Below are positions 1 to 7,070 of a stretch of 15,885 bases of DNA, in pieces (position 1 is the first letter of the stretch; each line of letters begins with the position of its first letter). Origin of the DNA: an uncultured Eubacteriales bacterium (GTDB lineage: Bacteria; Bacillota; Clostridia; Christensenellales; UBA1242); the NCBI GenBank assembly GCA_948512295.1, contig CAOQRA010000027.1, positions 1 through 15,885 of the forward strand, given 5' to 3'. The notes beneath the pieces are model-generated. The model saw only the letters and a program-made list of their open reading frames with translations. It was not told the DNA's origin and ran no database searches. A program made the position numbers and the translations under genes.

Positions 1-23
1 GGAAATAGTAAGTAATTAAAAAA

Positions 24-53
24 CTGCTACCAATGATTGGTAACAGCTTTTTT
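24..53. terminator. Bidirectional hairpin terminator
   Basis: The arms CTGCTACC (24-31) and GGTAACAG (39-46) form an 8-bp stem with one C-A mismatch around a 7-nt loop. The stem is followed by CTTTTTT on the plus strand and preceded by AAAAA, which gives a T tract on the minus strand. It can end the minus-strand DUF1846 gene, whose stop codon lies at 71-73, and also any plus-strand gene entering from the left of the window. Confidence 0.75.
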
Positions 54-70
54 ATTATAATAAAGTTATG

Positions 71-1555
71 TTAATTCATAAACAATCTATTATCTGCAAA
101 TTTTGGTTCACATGTAATATTGATTTTTAATTTCTTTAAAGCGCTCTCTTCGCTTGAGCTTAATATATAGGTTGAATGAGCTTCACATCCTATCAAATTG
201 TCAAGTTGGGTAATAGTCTTTTTCGCTTTTTCATTTGTGCTGCTGCTTATTGCGAGTGCAATTAAAATATCATCTAGAGTAAGAATGCTGGATTTTGAAT
301 CTTGATATTTTGTCCTCAATTTGACAATAGGCATAAGCACCTCATCTGAGATTACATCAAAGTCGTCGTCAAGTCCTGCAAGTGTACGAAGTGCGTTTAG
401 CACAACTGCACCGCAAGCTGATATGGTTGGTTTGTTTTTGCCTACAACAATTTGTCCATCTGGAAGCGACAGGGCAATACATGGATAACCACTTTCTTTA
501 CTAGCTTTATTGGCAACGGAAACTTCTGGAAGATAGTCAGTGTTAAGATTGAGCTCTGCCATAAGATATTGTATCCTTTCTATTGTATCAAGTGAGCCTT
601 GTCCTTTTTTGTATTCGCATTCACTTTTAAAGTATCTGCGAATAATTTCTTTTTTAGCTGCTTCTTGAACAATTTCATCGTCAGTTATTGCGCTTGCTAC
701 CATATTTACTCCCATATCGGTAGGAGATTTATATATTTCACTGCCAGTAATTTTTTTCAATATATTATTAAGCACTGGGAATACTTCAATATCGCGATTA
801 TAGTTAACTGCAAGCGTGCCGTAGGCATTAAAATGGAAAGGGTCGATTTGGTTTATGTCTTTTACATCGGCGGTTGAGGCTTCATAGGCTATGTTAATTG
901 GATGTTTAAGTCCTAAATTCCAAACGGGGAAGGTTTCAAATTTGGCATAGCCAGCTTTATTTCCTTTCCTATATTCATGATAAAGTTGGCTTAGGCAAGT
1001 GGCAAGTTTGCCGCTAGAGGCACCAGGTGCAGTTACAACAACCAATGGTCGAGTTGTTTCAATATATGGATTTGCACCATAGCCTTCATCGGATACTATA
1101 GTGTCGACGTCATTTGGGTACCCCTTTGTATAGGAATGAAAATACACGCGCTCGCCGCGGCGTTCTAGTTTGTTTGCAAACTTATTGGCGCTGTTCTGAC
1201 CTTTATATAAGGTTATAACTATAGCAGATATGTATATACCGATAGCACGCAAATTATCTATAAGTCTAAGCACCTCGTTGTCATAACTTAAGCCTAAATC
1301 TGCTCGCACACGATTACGTTCGATATCGTTTGCATTGATACAAAAGATGACCTCTAAGTGGTCTTTAAGTTTAAGAAGAAGTTTTGTTTTGATGTTAGGG
1401 TCAAAACCAGGAAGGACTCTTTCCGCGTGCAAGTCATCAAAAATTTTGCCTCCAAACTCCATGTACAGCTTGTTATTAAACATTTCAATACGTTTTAAAA
1501 TGTTTTCGCTTTGTAGTTTTAGGTATAATTCGTTGTCAAAACCAAGTTTTTTCAT
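71..1555 (-). CDS. DUF1846 / UPF0371 family P-loop protein
   Basis: A 494-aa protein matching the DUF1846 (UPF0371) family over its whole length. Familiar family blocks include LYMEFGGKIFDDLHAERVLPG near residue 30-50, AINAxDIE-like FCINANDIER, VVVTAPGASSGK (P-loop-like, residues 176-183), GYAKFETFPVWNL, SPTDMGVNMV, and the C-terminal GCEAHSTYILS. The family is widespread in Firmicutes and has no firmly established biochemical role; the glycine-rich APGASSGK loop suggests nucleotide binding. I start it at the ATG at 1555 because GAGGAG lies 7 nt upstream. An in-frame GTG at 1570 would sit inside that Shine-Dalgarno and add only five residues. It stands alone and is divergent from the glycosyltransferase gene. 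Confidence 0.93.
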   Translation of the reverse strand: MKKLGFDNELYLKLQSENILKRIEMFNNKLYMEFGGKIFDDLHAERVLPGFDPNIKTKLLLKLKDHLEVIFCINANDIERNRVRADLGLSYDNEVLRLIDNLRAIGIYISAIVITLYKGQNSANKFANKLERRGERVYFHSYTKGYPNDVDTIVSDEGYGANPYIETTRPLVVVTAPGASSGKLATCLSQLYHEYRKGNKAGYAKFETFPVWNLGLKHPINIAYEASTADVKDINQIDPFHFNAYGTLAVNYNRDIEVFPVLNNILKKITGSEIYKSPTDMGVNMVASAITDDEIVQEAAKKEIIRRYFKSECEYKKGQGSLDTIERIQYLMAELNLNTDYLPEVSVANKASKESGYPCIALSLPDGQIVVGKNKPTISACGAVVLNALRTLAGLDDDFDVISDEVLMPIVKLRTKYQDSKSSILTLDDILIALAISSSTNEKAKKTITQLDNLIGCEAHSTYILSSSEESALKKLKINITCEPKFADNRLFMN

Positions 1556-1580
1556 ATGTAATCTCCTCACTTATAATCAA

Positions 1581-1608
1581 ATTATACATAATTAGGTTGG
1601 GCTCGCAA
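1581..1608 (-). promoter_or_regulatory. Probable sigmaA promoter of the DUF1846 gene
   Basis: On the minus strand a perfect TATAAT (1586-1581) lies 16 nt downstream of TTGCGA (1608-1603), which matches the -35 consensus at four of six bases. The -10 is followed by a short leader holding GAGGAG and the ATG at 1555. Confidence 0.55.
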
Positions 1609-1654
1609 ATAATTTTTTAAATAAAAATTTGCCAATTTTTGCCGTTTAATCATT

Positions 1655-1683
1655 TTGAAATGTGTGTAATTATATGATAAAAT
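1655..1683 (+). promoter_or_regulatory. sigmaA promoter with extended -10 for the glycosyltransferase-degV operon
   Basis: TTGAAA (1655-1660) is followed after exactly 17 nt by TAAAAT (1678-1683), which is preceded by TGA, an extended -10. AGAGG at 1704-1708 serves as the Shine-Dalgarno of the ATG at 1715. Confidence 0.65.
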
Positions 1684-1714
1684 AAAATCGTGACACCACT
1701 ATAAGAGGTTAAAT

Positions 1715-2977
1715 ATGAAAAAAATACTTATATTGACTGTGACGGCCGGCAACGGGCATAATGCTTGCGCCAACGGCATGAAGGCCAAACTTGAAAAGCT
1801 GCCTGGCGTCGAAGTTAAGATTATTGATTTATTAAAAGAATATTCTACAAAGTTAAATGTGTGGACAGCTGATAAAGGCTATAATATAGCCGTAAGTCGA
1901 CTTTTGCCTTTATATAATGCGTTTTATAAACACTATAAAAAGGCAGAGCCGGATAAACGTTATTCTTGTACCACGCAGGATCTTGTAGTATCCACTTTAG
2001 ATGGACTTTTAAAAGAAATACTAATTTTTCAGCCAGACGTGATATATAGTACACATTTTTATGGGGCCATTGCCGTAACGGACTTGAAACTTATGTTTAA
2101 TTTGCCATGCAAGACGATAGTATCCAACCTTGACTATGTCAATTCGCCTTTCTGGGAGGCGGGGATTGGTATTGACTACTTTGTCATTCCTAATGAAGAC
2201 TTTATAGCTGAATGCGAATGGGAGGGCTACAACCGTGCTCAACTTCTTCCTATGGGGCTTCCAGTAGATTCTAGAACTATGGAAGTAGTGGATAAAAAAG
2301 AAGCTCGTAGGCAATTAGGGCTTGCAGAAGATGTTTTTACCATCATGATTATGTTTGGCGGCGGGCACTGGGGCGGTGGATATAAGATTTTCAAGCAGGT
2401 GATAAAGTCACTAAAAGGTCGCAAGGCACAAGTGATAATGATTAATGGCCGTAATAAAGAAAGTTTTAAGAAAATAGAAAACACTAAGTTTGATGAAAAT
2501 ATTAAGGTTTTAAACGTTGGGTTTACAAGAGATGTTCCGCTTTATCTTTCGGCTGCAGACCTCATTTTGAATAAGTTTGGCGGGACAAGCGTGACTGAAA
2601 TGATAAATAAAGGACTCCCAATGCTTATAACTGAAAATGCACCTATGCAAGAAATATATAATCTTGTATATATGAAAGAAAAAGGTGTAGCGATGAGCTT
2701 TAAAACCATGAAAGAGTTGGATGAAAGATTAAATTTCCTTATAGACAATCCAAAGGTGCTAAATCAAATGGCAGAAAAAACCAAAGCGCTAAAAAGGGAC
2801 ACTCTAAATGAACTCAGTCAGTTTATGGTAAATCAGCCCAAAGCAGACTATAAAGAACTTTTAAGTCAAAAAATAGATTTTAAAAATTTGAAAAGAGATA
2901 TAAGAAAAAAACTAAGACTAGCCGATAAACAAGAGAAAACAAAGATAAGATTAAAAAGACAAGGAGTAAAAGTATGA
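1715..2977 (+). CDS. GT28-family diacylglycerol glycosyltransferase (UgtP/MGDG-synthase type)
   Basis: A 420-aa cytoplasmic-face glycosyltransferase of the MGDG-synthase/UgtP group (GT28, MurG-like fold). In known members it transfers sugar from a UDP-sugar to diacylglycerol, making membrane glycolipids and lipoteichoic-acid anchors. The N-terminal domain begins ILTVTAGNGHNACANGM (GNGH at 12-15). The C-terminal nucleotide-sugar domain has the MFGGGHWGGG loop (213-222) and FGGTSVTEMINKGLP (288-302), the typical UDP-binding signature. The C-terminus is very basic (KNLKRDIRKKLRLADKQ), suitable for anionic membranes. Its TGA overlaps the ATG of degV (ATGA), so the two are translationally coupled. 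Sugar (glucose or galactose), processivity and acceptor cannot be read from sequence. A sphingoid acceptor is possible given the next operon, but that is inference. Confidence 0.9.
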   Translation: MKKILILTVTAGNGHNACANGMKAKLEKLPGVEVKIIDLLKEYSTKLNVWTADKGYNIAVSRLLPLYNAFYKHYKKAEPDKRYSCTTQDLVVSTLDGLLKEILIFQPDVIYSTHFYGAIAVTDLKLMFNLPCKTIVSNLDYVNSPFWEAGIGIDYFVIPNEDFIAECEWEGYNRAQLLPMGLPVDSRTMEVVDKKEARRQLGLAEDVFTIMIMFGGGHWGGGYKIFKQVIKSLKGRKAQVIMINGRNKESFKKIENTKFDENIKVLNVGFTRDVPLYLSAADLILNKFGGTSVTEMINKGLPMLITENAPMQEIYNLVYMKEKGVAMSFKTMKELDERLNFLIDNPKVLNQMAEKTKALKRDTLNELSQFMVNQPKADYKELLSQKIDFKNLKRDIRKKLRLADKQEKTKIRLKRQGVKV

Positions 2978-3840
2978 AAGTAGCAATTGTGACAGATAGT
3001 AATTCAGGTATTACACAATCAGAGTCAACTGTAATTGGAGCGTTCGTGCTTCCTATGCCTTTTATAGTAGATGAAGAAGAGTATTTTGAAGATATTAACC
3101 TTACACAAGATGAGTTTTATAAAAAGCTGGAGGCTGACGCTGATATTTCTACCTCTCAACCTGCGATTGGACAAGTAACTGAGTTGTGGGATAAAATCCT
3201 AAAAGAATATGATGAGATTGTACATATTCCAATGTCAAGTGGGTTAAGTGAAAGTTGTAATACCGCCACTCGTTTGGCAGAAGATTACAATGGGCGTGTA
3301 CAAGTAGTGGACAATCATAGAATTTCTGTTACTCAAAAGCAAGCAGTCTTAGATGCTGTAAAACTTGCAAAACAAGGTAAAAATGCTCTAGAAATCAAAG
3401 ACTATCTTTTAAAAACAGCAAAAGATTCAAGTATATATATTATGATTGACACTTTAAAGTATTTAAAGAAAGGCGGAAGACTTACTCCTGCAGCTGCTGC
3501 CATAGGTACGCTTCTTAGAATTAAGCCAGTACTTCAAATTCAGGGTGGTAAACTTGATGCTTATGCTAAAGTTATGAATCCACAAATTGGCAAACAAAAA
3601 ATGATTGCGGCTATTAAAAAAGATTTAGAAACACGCTTTGCCAAGCTTTATAACAACGGAGAAATGAGTTTGGAGATTGCGTATACAAACTGCCGTGAAA
3701 AGGCTGAGCAGTTTGCGCAGGAAGTTAAATCTGCAATTCCTAATATAGAGCTGACTTATATAAATCCATTATCACTTAGTGTTTCTTGTCATATTGGAAG
3801 CGGGGCTTTGGCCGTTGCATGTGCAAGAATTATGAAATAA
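2974..3840 (+). CDS. DegV family fatty-acid-binding protein
   Basis: A 288-aa protein of the DegV family, whose characterised members (FakB) bind a fatty acid and present it to the kinase FakA for phosphorylation and use in phospholipid synthesis. Family motifs are present in order: IVTDSNSG (5-12), STSQPAIG (59-66), IPMSSGLS (85-92), IDTLKYLKKGGR, LLRIKPVL and the C-terminal CHIGSGALAVA. The start ATG overlaps the stop of the preceding glycosyltransferase gene by 4 nt, and the preceding sequence AAGGAGTAAAAGT supplies the Shine-Dalgarno. Pairing with a diacylglycerol glycosyltransferase fits a lipid-supply role. No fakA kinase is in the window, so which fatty acid it carries and for what purpose is open. 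Confidence 0.92.
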   Translation: MKVAIVTDSNSGITQSESTVIGAFVLPMPFIVDEEEYFEDINLTQDEFYKKLEADADISTSQPAIGQVTELWDKILKEYDEIVHIPMSSGLSESCNTATRLAEDYNGRVQVVDNHRISVTQKQAVLDAVKLAKQGKNALEIKDYLLKTAKDSSIYIMIDTLKYLKKGGRLTPAAAAIGTLLRIKPVLQIQGGKLDAYAKVMNPQIGKQKMIAAIKKDLETRFAKLYNNGEMSLEIAYTNCREKAEQFAQEVKSAIPNIELTYINPLSLSVSCHIGSGALAVACARIMK

Positions 3841-3866
3841 ATTTTTTAATTTGCGATTTATTAACG

Positions 3867-3910
3867 AAAATGGCTATATCCCTTTAATTTCAATGGATGT
3901 AGCCATTTTT
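3867..3910 (+). terminator. Rho-independent terminator of the glycosyltransferase-degV operon
   Basis: The arms AAAATGGCTATATCC (3867-3881) and GGATGTAGCCATTTT (3895-3909) pair over 15 bp with one G-U wobble and a 13-nt loop, and the hairpin ends in a T run. It starts 26 nt after the degV stop codon. Confidence 0.85.
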
Positions 3911-3950
3911 ATTTTAACCTTAATGGTATCAATTTTTTAGCTATAAAATC

Positions 3951-3981
3951 GCTATAACCCTTTAAAATAAAGGCATATAGC
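3951..3981. repeat. Imperfect hairpin between the two lipid operons
   Basis: GCTATA-AC-CCTTTA, loop AAA, TAAAGG-CA-TATAGC: two 6-bp stems separated by a symmetric 2x2 internal loop. It sits upstream of the dehydrogenase promoter and its T run is not adjacent, so it is not an obvious terminator. Role unknown. Confidence 0.4.
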
Positions 3982-4020
3982 AATTATAAAATATTTTTTT
4001 TAATTCAATGTAAATTTATT

Positions 4021-4048
4021 TTGCAAATATAAAAGTTTTGTGTATACT
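4021..4048 (+). promoter_or_regulatory. Probable promoter of the SDR-oxoamine synthase operon
   Basis: TTGCAA (4021-4026) is followed after 16 nt by TATACT (4043-4048). AAAGGA at 4061-4066 lies 11 nt before the ATG at 4078. Confidence 0.5.
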
Positions 4049-4077
4049 TAGTGATGTTAAAAAGGATGCACTAACTT

Positions 4078-4851
4078 ATGGAAAAAGTTGTAATAATTAC
4101 AGGCGCGTCAAGTGGAATCGGGCTTGCTACAGCGAAATTGTTTTTACAAAAAGGCTACAAAGTTTATGGGGTGGCGCGCAATGAATATAAGGGAAATGAT
4201 TTTAAATGTCTTGTCAGTGATGTCAACGATGCGGATAAAATGGAAGAGATTATTGATGAGGTTTATACGCTTGAAGGAAGAATTGATGTCTTTGTGAACA
4301 ATGCAGGCTTTGGGCTAGCGGGCGAACTTGTAGAAACCAAAGTGAAAGACATACAGAATTTGTTTTCTACAAATTTAACTTCTGTTGCAGTTAATACCGC
4401 TCTTGTAGGCAAAATAATGAAGCAGCAACGTTTTGGAAAAATAATCAACACTTGTTCACTTTCAGCGCTTTTTCCGCTGCCATATCAAGCGGCATATTCG
4501 GCAACTAAAGCGGGAATTGAAGTCTTGACAAGAACGGTGCGCAGCGAACTAAAACCATACAATGTCTATGTTTCCACAGTGCTACCTGGGGACGTCAAAA
4601 CCAATTTCACTGACGCTCGAATTAAAGGCAAGATTGAGGACAAAAAAGTGGACAAGTCTATGCAAAAGTTTGAAAAGTATGAACGTCAAGGCATGAGTCC
4701 AGATAAAGTCGCAAAAAAGATTGTAAAACTTGCAAGAAAGAAAAAGCCTCAGCCAAGGACTAGCGTGGGAGCATTAAAATTACTTATCATATTACAAAAA
4801 ATATTGCCAATTAGATTTTTAGATTGGTTAATTAAAAAAATTTATTGTTAA
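4078..4851 (+). CDS. Short-chain dehydrogenase/reductase, candidate 3-ketosphinganine reductase
   Basis: A 257-aa classical SDR with the NAD(P)-binding TGASSGIG (8-15), NNAG (74-77), N99, the catalytic serine in NTCSLSA (S127) and YSATK (Y140, K144). The C-terminus is hydrophobic and basic (GALKLLIILQKILPIRFLDWLI), suggesting membrane association, as in reductases that act on lipid ketones. The stop codon overlaps the Shine-Dalgarno AAAGGAG of the next gene, an alpha-oxoamine synthase of serine-palmitoyltransferase type, and the two genes are 12 nt apart. In sphingolipid synthesis the product of that enzyme, 3-ketosphinganine, must be reduced by an SDR, so this is the natural candidate. SDR substrate cannot be read from motifs; the family call is certain, the substrate is inference from context. 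Confidence 0.9.
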   Translation: MEKVVIITGASSGIGLATAKLFLQKGYKVYGVARNEYKGNDFKCLVSDVNDADKMEEIIDEVYTLEGRIDVFVNNAGFGLAGELVETKVKDIQNLFSTNLTSVAVNTALVGKIMKQQRFGKIINTCSLSALFPLPYQAAYSATKAGIEVLTRTVRSELKPYNVYVSTVLPGDVKTNFTDARIKGKIEDKKVDKSMQKFEKYERQGMSPDKVAKKIVKLARKKKPQPRTSVGALKLLIILQKILPIRFLDWLIKKIYC

Positions 4852-4863
4852 AGGAGTTTTAAA

Positions 4864-6045
4864 ATGGATATTTTCAAGAAAACACAAGAAAGACACATAT
4901 ATGATGAGGCAAAAGACGCTGGCGTGTACCCTTATTTTCACGCACTCACTTCAGGACAAGACACTGTTGTTCAAATGGAAGGACGTGAAACAATAATGAT
5001 AGGCTCTAATAATTATTTAGGCTTAACTTCTCATCCAGAAGTTATCAAGGCTGGCGTGGAGGCAATGAAAAAGTATGGCTCTGGCTGCTCTGGTTCAAGA
5101 TTTTTAAATGGTACACTTGATATTCACATCGAGTTTGAAAAGGAACTTGCTGAGTTTTTACATAAAGAAGCGGTTATGACTTTTTCTACAGGGTTTCAGT
5201 CCAACCTTGGTATTATCAGCGCTATTGCTGGTAGAAATGATTATATTCTTTGTGATAAAGAAAATCATGCGTCCATATATGATGGATGTAAACTTAGTTA
5301 TGCCAAAATGTTACGCTATGAACATAGCGACATGGCGGATTTAGAGCGTAAACTTGCCACCGTGCCAGAAGACAAAGGAATATTAATTGTCACTGATGGA
5401 GTTTTCAGTATGGGCGGCGACATTTGCAAACTTCCAGAGATTGTCAACCTTGCTAAAAAATATGGTGCTAGAGTGATGGTGGACGACGCGCACGGGCTTG
5501 GCGTACTTGGAAAGAATGGTAGAGGCACAGCGGAGCATTTTGGACTTGAGAATGATGTAGATATAATTATGGGCACTTTTTCTAAGTCTCTTGCTTCGAT
5601 AGGTGGATACATGGCGGCCAGTCAACGCGTTATTGATTTTGTAAAGCATACTTCACGTCCTTATATTTTTTGCGCTAGCATTCCTCCAGCTCAAATTGCT
5701 TGCGCACTTCAAGCTTTGAGAATTTTAAAGCGTGAGCCAGAGCGCGTCCAAAAACTTAAAAATATAAGCGAATATATGAGGAGAGGGCTTAAAGCTGAAG
5801 GAATAAAGATTATAGAAAGTACTACACCTATTATTCCAATTTATACTTATGATGACACTAAAGCTTTTATGGCATGTAAATTGCTCTTAGAGCGCGGTGT
5901 TTATGTTAATCCAGTGGTTTCTCCTGCAACCCCTGTAGGTATGGCTCTTATTCGTACAAGTTATACAGCTACGCATACAAAGGCGCAAATGGACAAGGCA
6001 ATCAAAGCAATTAAAGAAGTATTAGATATTTTGGAAGTTGAATAA
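4864..6045 (+). CDS. PLP-dependent alpha-oxoamine synthase, serine palmitoyltransferase-like
   Basis: A 393-aa cytosolic alpha-oxoamine synthase, a family that condenses an amino acid with an acyl-CoA or acyl-ACP using PLP. Seen in order: GVYPYF near residue 20, SNNYLGL, YGSGCSGSRFLNGTLDIH (71-88), HAS with the PLP-stacking His135, VTDGVFSMGGDI, DDAHGLG (D207, H210), and the lysine loop GTFSKSLASIGGY with K241 as the Schiff-base lysine. The SKS-ASIGG loop is the form found in serine palmitoyltransferases, including those of Bacteroides. Glycine C-acetyltransferase and AONS (BioF) normally have GTLGKA-type loops. There is no tdh or other biotin gene nearby; a lipid-type SDR gene precedes it in the same operon. 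An automatic annotation would probably say Kbl or BioF. The family is certain and the serine/long-chain acyl specificity is likely. Confidence 0.85.
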   Translation: MDIFKKTQERHIYDEAKDAGVYPYFHALTSGQDTVVQMEGRETIMIGSNNYLGLTSHPEVIKAGVEAMKKYGSGCSGSRFLNGTLDIHIEFEKELAEFLHKEAVMTFSTGFQSNLGIISAIAGRNDYILCDKENHASIYDGCKLSYAKMLRYEHSDMADLERKLATVPEDKGILIVTDGVFSMGGDICKLPEIVNLAKKYGARVMVDDAHGLGVLGKNGRGTAEHFGLENDVDIIMGTFSKSLASIGGYMAASQRVIDFVKHTSRPYIFCASIPPAQIACALQALRILKREPERVQKLKNISEYMRRGLKAEGIKIIESTTPIIPIYTYDDTKAFMACKLLLERGVYVNPVVSPATPVGMALIRTSYTATHTKAQMDKAIKAIKEVLDILEVE

Positions 6046-6082
6046 TAAACGCAGTTTGAAAAATTTCTTTGACAACGCTTGC

Positions 6083-6228
6083 ACTCTAAAACCGACGAGT
6101 CGCTTTCAAAGCGCCCTGCTTGCAATGTGCTTAGGAGGGCAACTTTGACTTTGTCAGTCTAAAAACCTCGAGGTTTTGTCATATGCTTTAGCATTCTTTG
6201 GGCGAGGTGCCGAAGAAACTTTTAGACA
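6083..6228. repeat. Structured intergenic DNA with nested inverted repeats
   Basis: Between the oxoamine synthase and the DUF5131 gene there is no convincing ORF but many inverted repeats. These include CGCTTTCAAAGCG, GCCCT with AGGGC flanking a 16-nt loop, the 16-bp palindrome AAAACCTCGAGGTTTT (6162-6177), and the hairpin ATGCTTTAGCAT. An outer pair GTCTAAAA (6158-6165) and TTTTAGAC (6220-6227) encloses ACCTCG and CGAGGT. It could hold the terminator of the upstream operon, a small RNA or a genome-wide intergenic repeat. I cannot tell which. Confidence 0.4.
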
Positions 6229-6255
6229 AAACTATATACAAAAAGCTCTTTTTCA

Positions 6256-6264
6256 TGTTATACT
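6256..6264 (+). promoter_or_regulatory. Extended -10 promoter of the DUF5131 gene
   Basis: TGTTATACT is an extended -10 element (TGn plus TATACT). No good -35 is seen, which extended -10 promoters can tolerate. AAAAGGAG (6272-6279) follows directly, so the 5' leader would be very short. Confidence 0.45.
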
Positions 6265-6286
6265 TTATATGAAAAGGAGTTTTTCT

Positions 6287-7015
6287 ATGTTTTGGAGTCC
6301 GTGGCACGGCTGCCATAAGTGTAGCCCAGGTTGTGCAAATTGCTATGTTTATTATTTGGATAAGTGTCATGATAAAGACGCAAGCATAATCACGCGTTCA
6401 AAGACGGCTTTTAATTTACCACTCAAAAAGACAAGAAGCGGTGAATACAAAATTCCAGCTGGCAGCGAAGTTGCAACCTGTTTTACTTCCGACTTTTTTC
6501 TCCCCGAGGCAGACGAGTGGCGCAAAGAGGCGTGGAAGATGATTAAAATTCGAAGCGATGTAACCTTTTTAATCTGTACAAAACGAATTGAACGCTTTGA
6601 AAAATGTATTCCAAGTGACTGGGGCGAGGGGTATCCAAATGTCAAAATTGCTGTCACTTGTGAGTGTCAGCAAAAAGTTGATGAAAGACTGCCTATACTA
6701 TTAAATATAAAAGCAAAAACTAAATACGTGTTTGTTTCGCCTATACTTGAGTGCGTCAAGCTTGATAAATATCTAGCTTTAGGTCAAATAGACATGGTGT
6801 CAGTGGGAGGCGAGTCCTATCAAAATGCAAGAGAGTGCGATTTTGACTGGGTGAAAGATTTATATTTGCAGTGCCGACAGCATGATGTTGAGTTTGATTT
6901 TCATCAAACTGGGTCAAACTTTAAAATGCTTGGCAAGCGTTACAAAATTTCACATAATAAAGAATTTGCGCAAGCTAAAAAAGGTATGGTCTATCTTGAA
7001 AAAACTTTCAAATAG
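6287..7015 (+). CDS. DUF5131 family protein (phage Gp37/Gp68-like)
   Basis: A 242-aa protein whose N-terminus MFWSPWHGCHKCSPGCANCY carries the cysteine cluster C9, C12, C16 and C19 typical of DUF5131 (Gp37/Gp68), likely to bind a metal or Fe-S centre. The downstream blocks TSDFFLPEADEWR, FLICTKRIERF, IAVTCECQ, VSPILE, VSVGGES and FHQTGSNF follow the family's usual order. Members occur in phages and in bacterial chromosomes, and their function is not established to my knowledge. The start is set by AAAAGGAG 7 nt upstream of the ATG at 6287; an in-frame ATG at 6176 would add 37 residues encoded by the inverted-repeat intergenic DNA and has no Shine-Dalgarno. No phage structural genes are nearby. 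Confidence 0.85.
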   Translation: MFWSPWHGCHKCSPGCANCYVYYLDKCHDKDASIITRSKTAFNLPLKKTRSGEYKIPAGSEVATCFTSDFFLPEADEWRKEAWKMIKIRSDVTFLICTKRIERFEKCIPSDWGEGYPNVKIAVTCECQQKVDERLPILLNIKAKTKYVFVSPILECVKLDKYLALGQIDMVSVGGESYQNARECDFDWVKDLYLQCRQHDVEFDFHQTGSNFKMLGKRYKISHNKEFAQAKKGMVYLEKTFK

Positions 7016-7018
7016 CTC

Positions 7019-7047
7019 TTGTGTAAGCGCAAAGCTTATGCTAAAAT
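7019..7047 (+). promoter_or_regulatory. Promoter of the transglutaminase-like gene
   Basis: TTGTGT (7019-7024), 17 nt, then TAAAAT (7042-7047) preceded by TGC, giving an extended -10. It partly overlaps the end of the preceding gene and is followed by AAAAGGAG at 7055-7062. Confidence 0.5.
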
Positions 7048-7070
7048 ATAAAAGAAAAGGAGAATAAGTC

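Noticed and set aside
1556..1570. GTG start at 1570 for the DUF1846 gene
   Set aside because: The GTG and next codons are the GAGGAG ribosome site of the ATG at 1555, where the family's usual N-terminus begins.
4864..6045. Annotation as glycine C-acetyltransferase (Kbl) or 8-amino-7-oxononanoate synthase (BioF)
   Set aside because: The lysine loop is GTFSKSLASIGG, not the GTLGKA type, and no threonine dehydrogenase or biotin gene is nearby.
6176..6286. 37-residue N-terminal extension of the DUF5131 protein
   Set aside because: It is encoded by inverted-repeat intergenic DNA, has no Shine-Dalgarno, and the ATG at 6287 has AAAAGGAG at 7 nt and starts exactly at the family's N-terminal motif.
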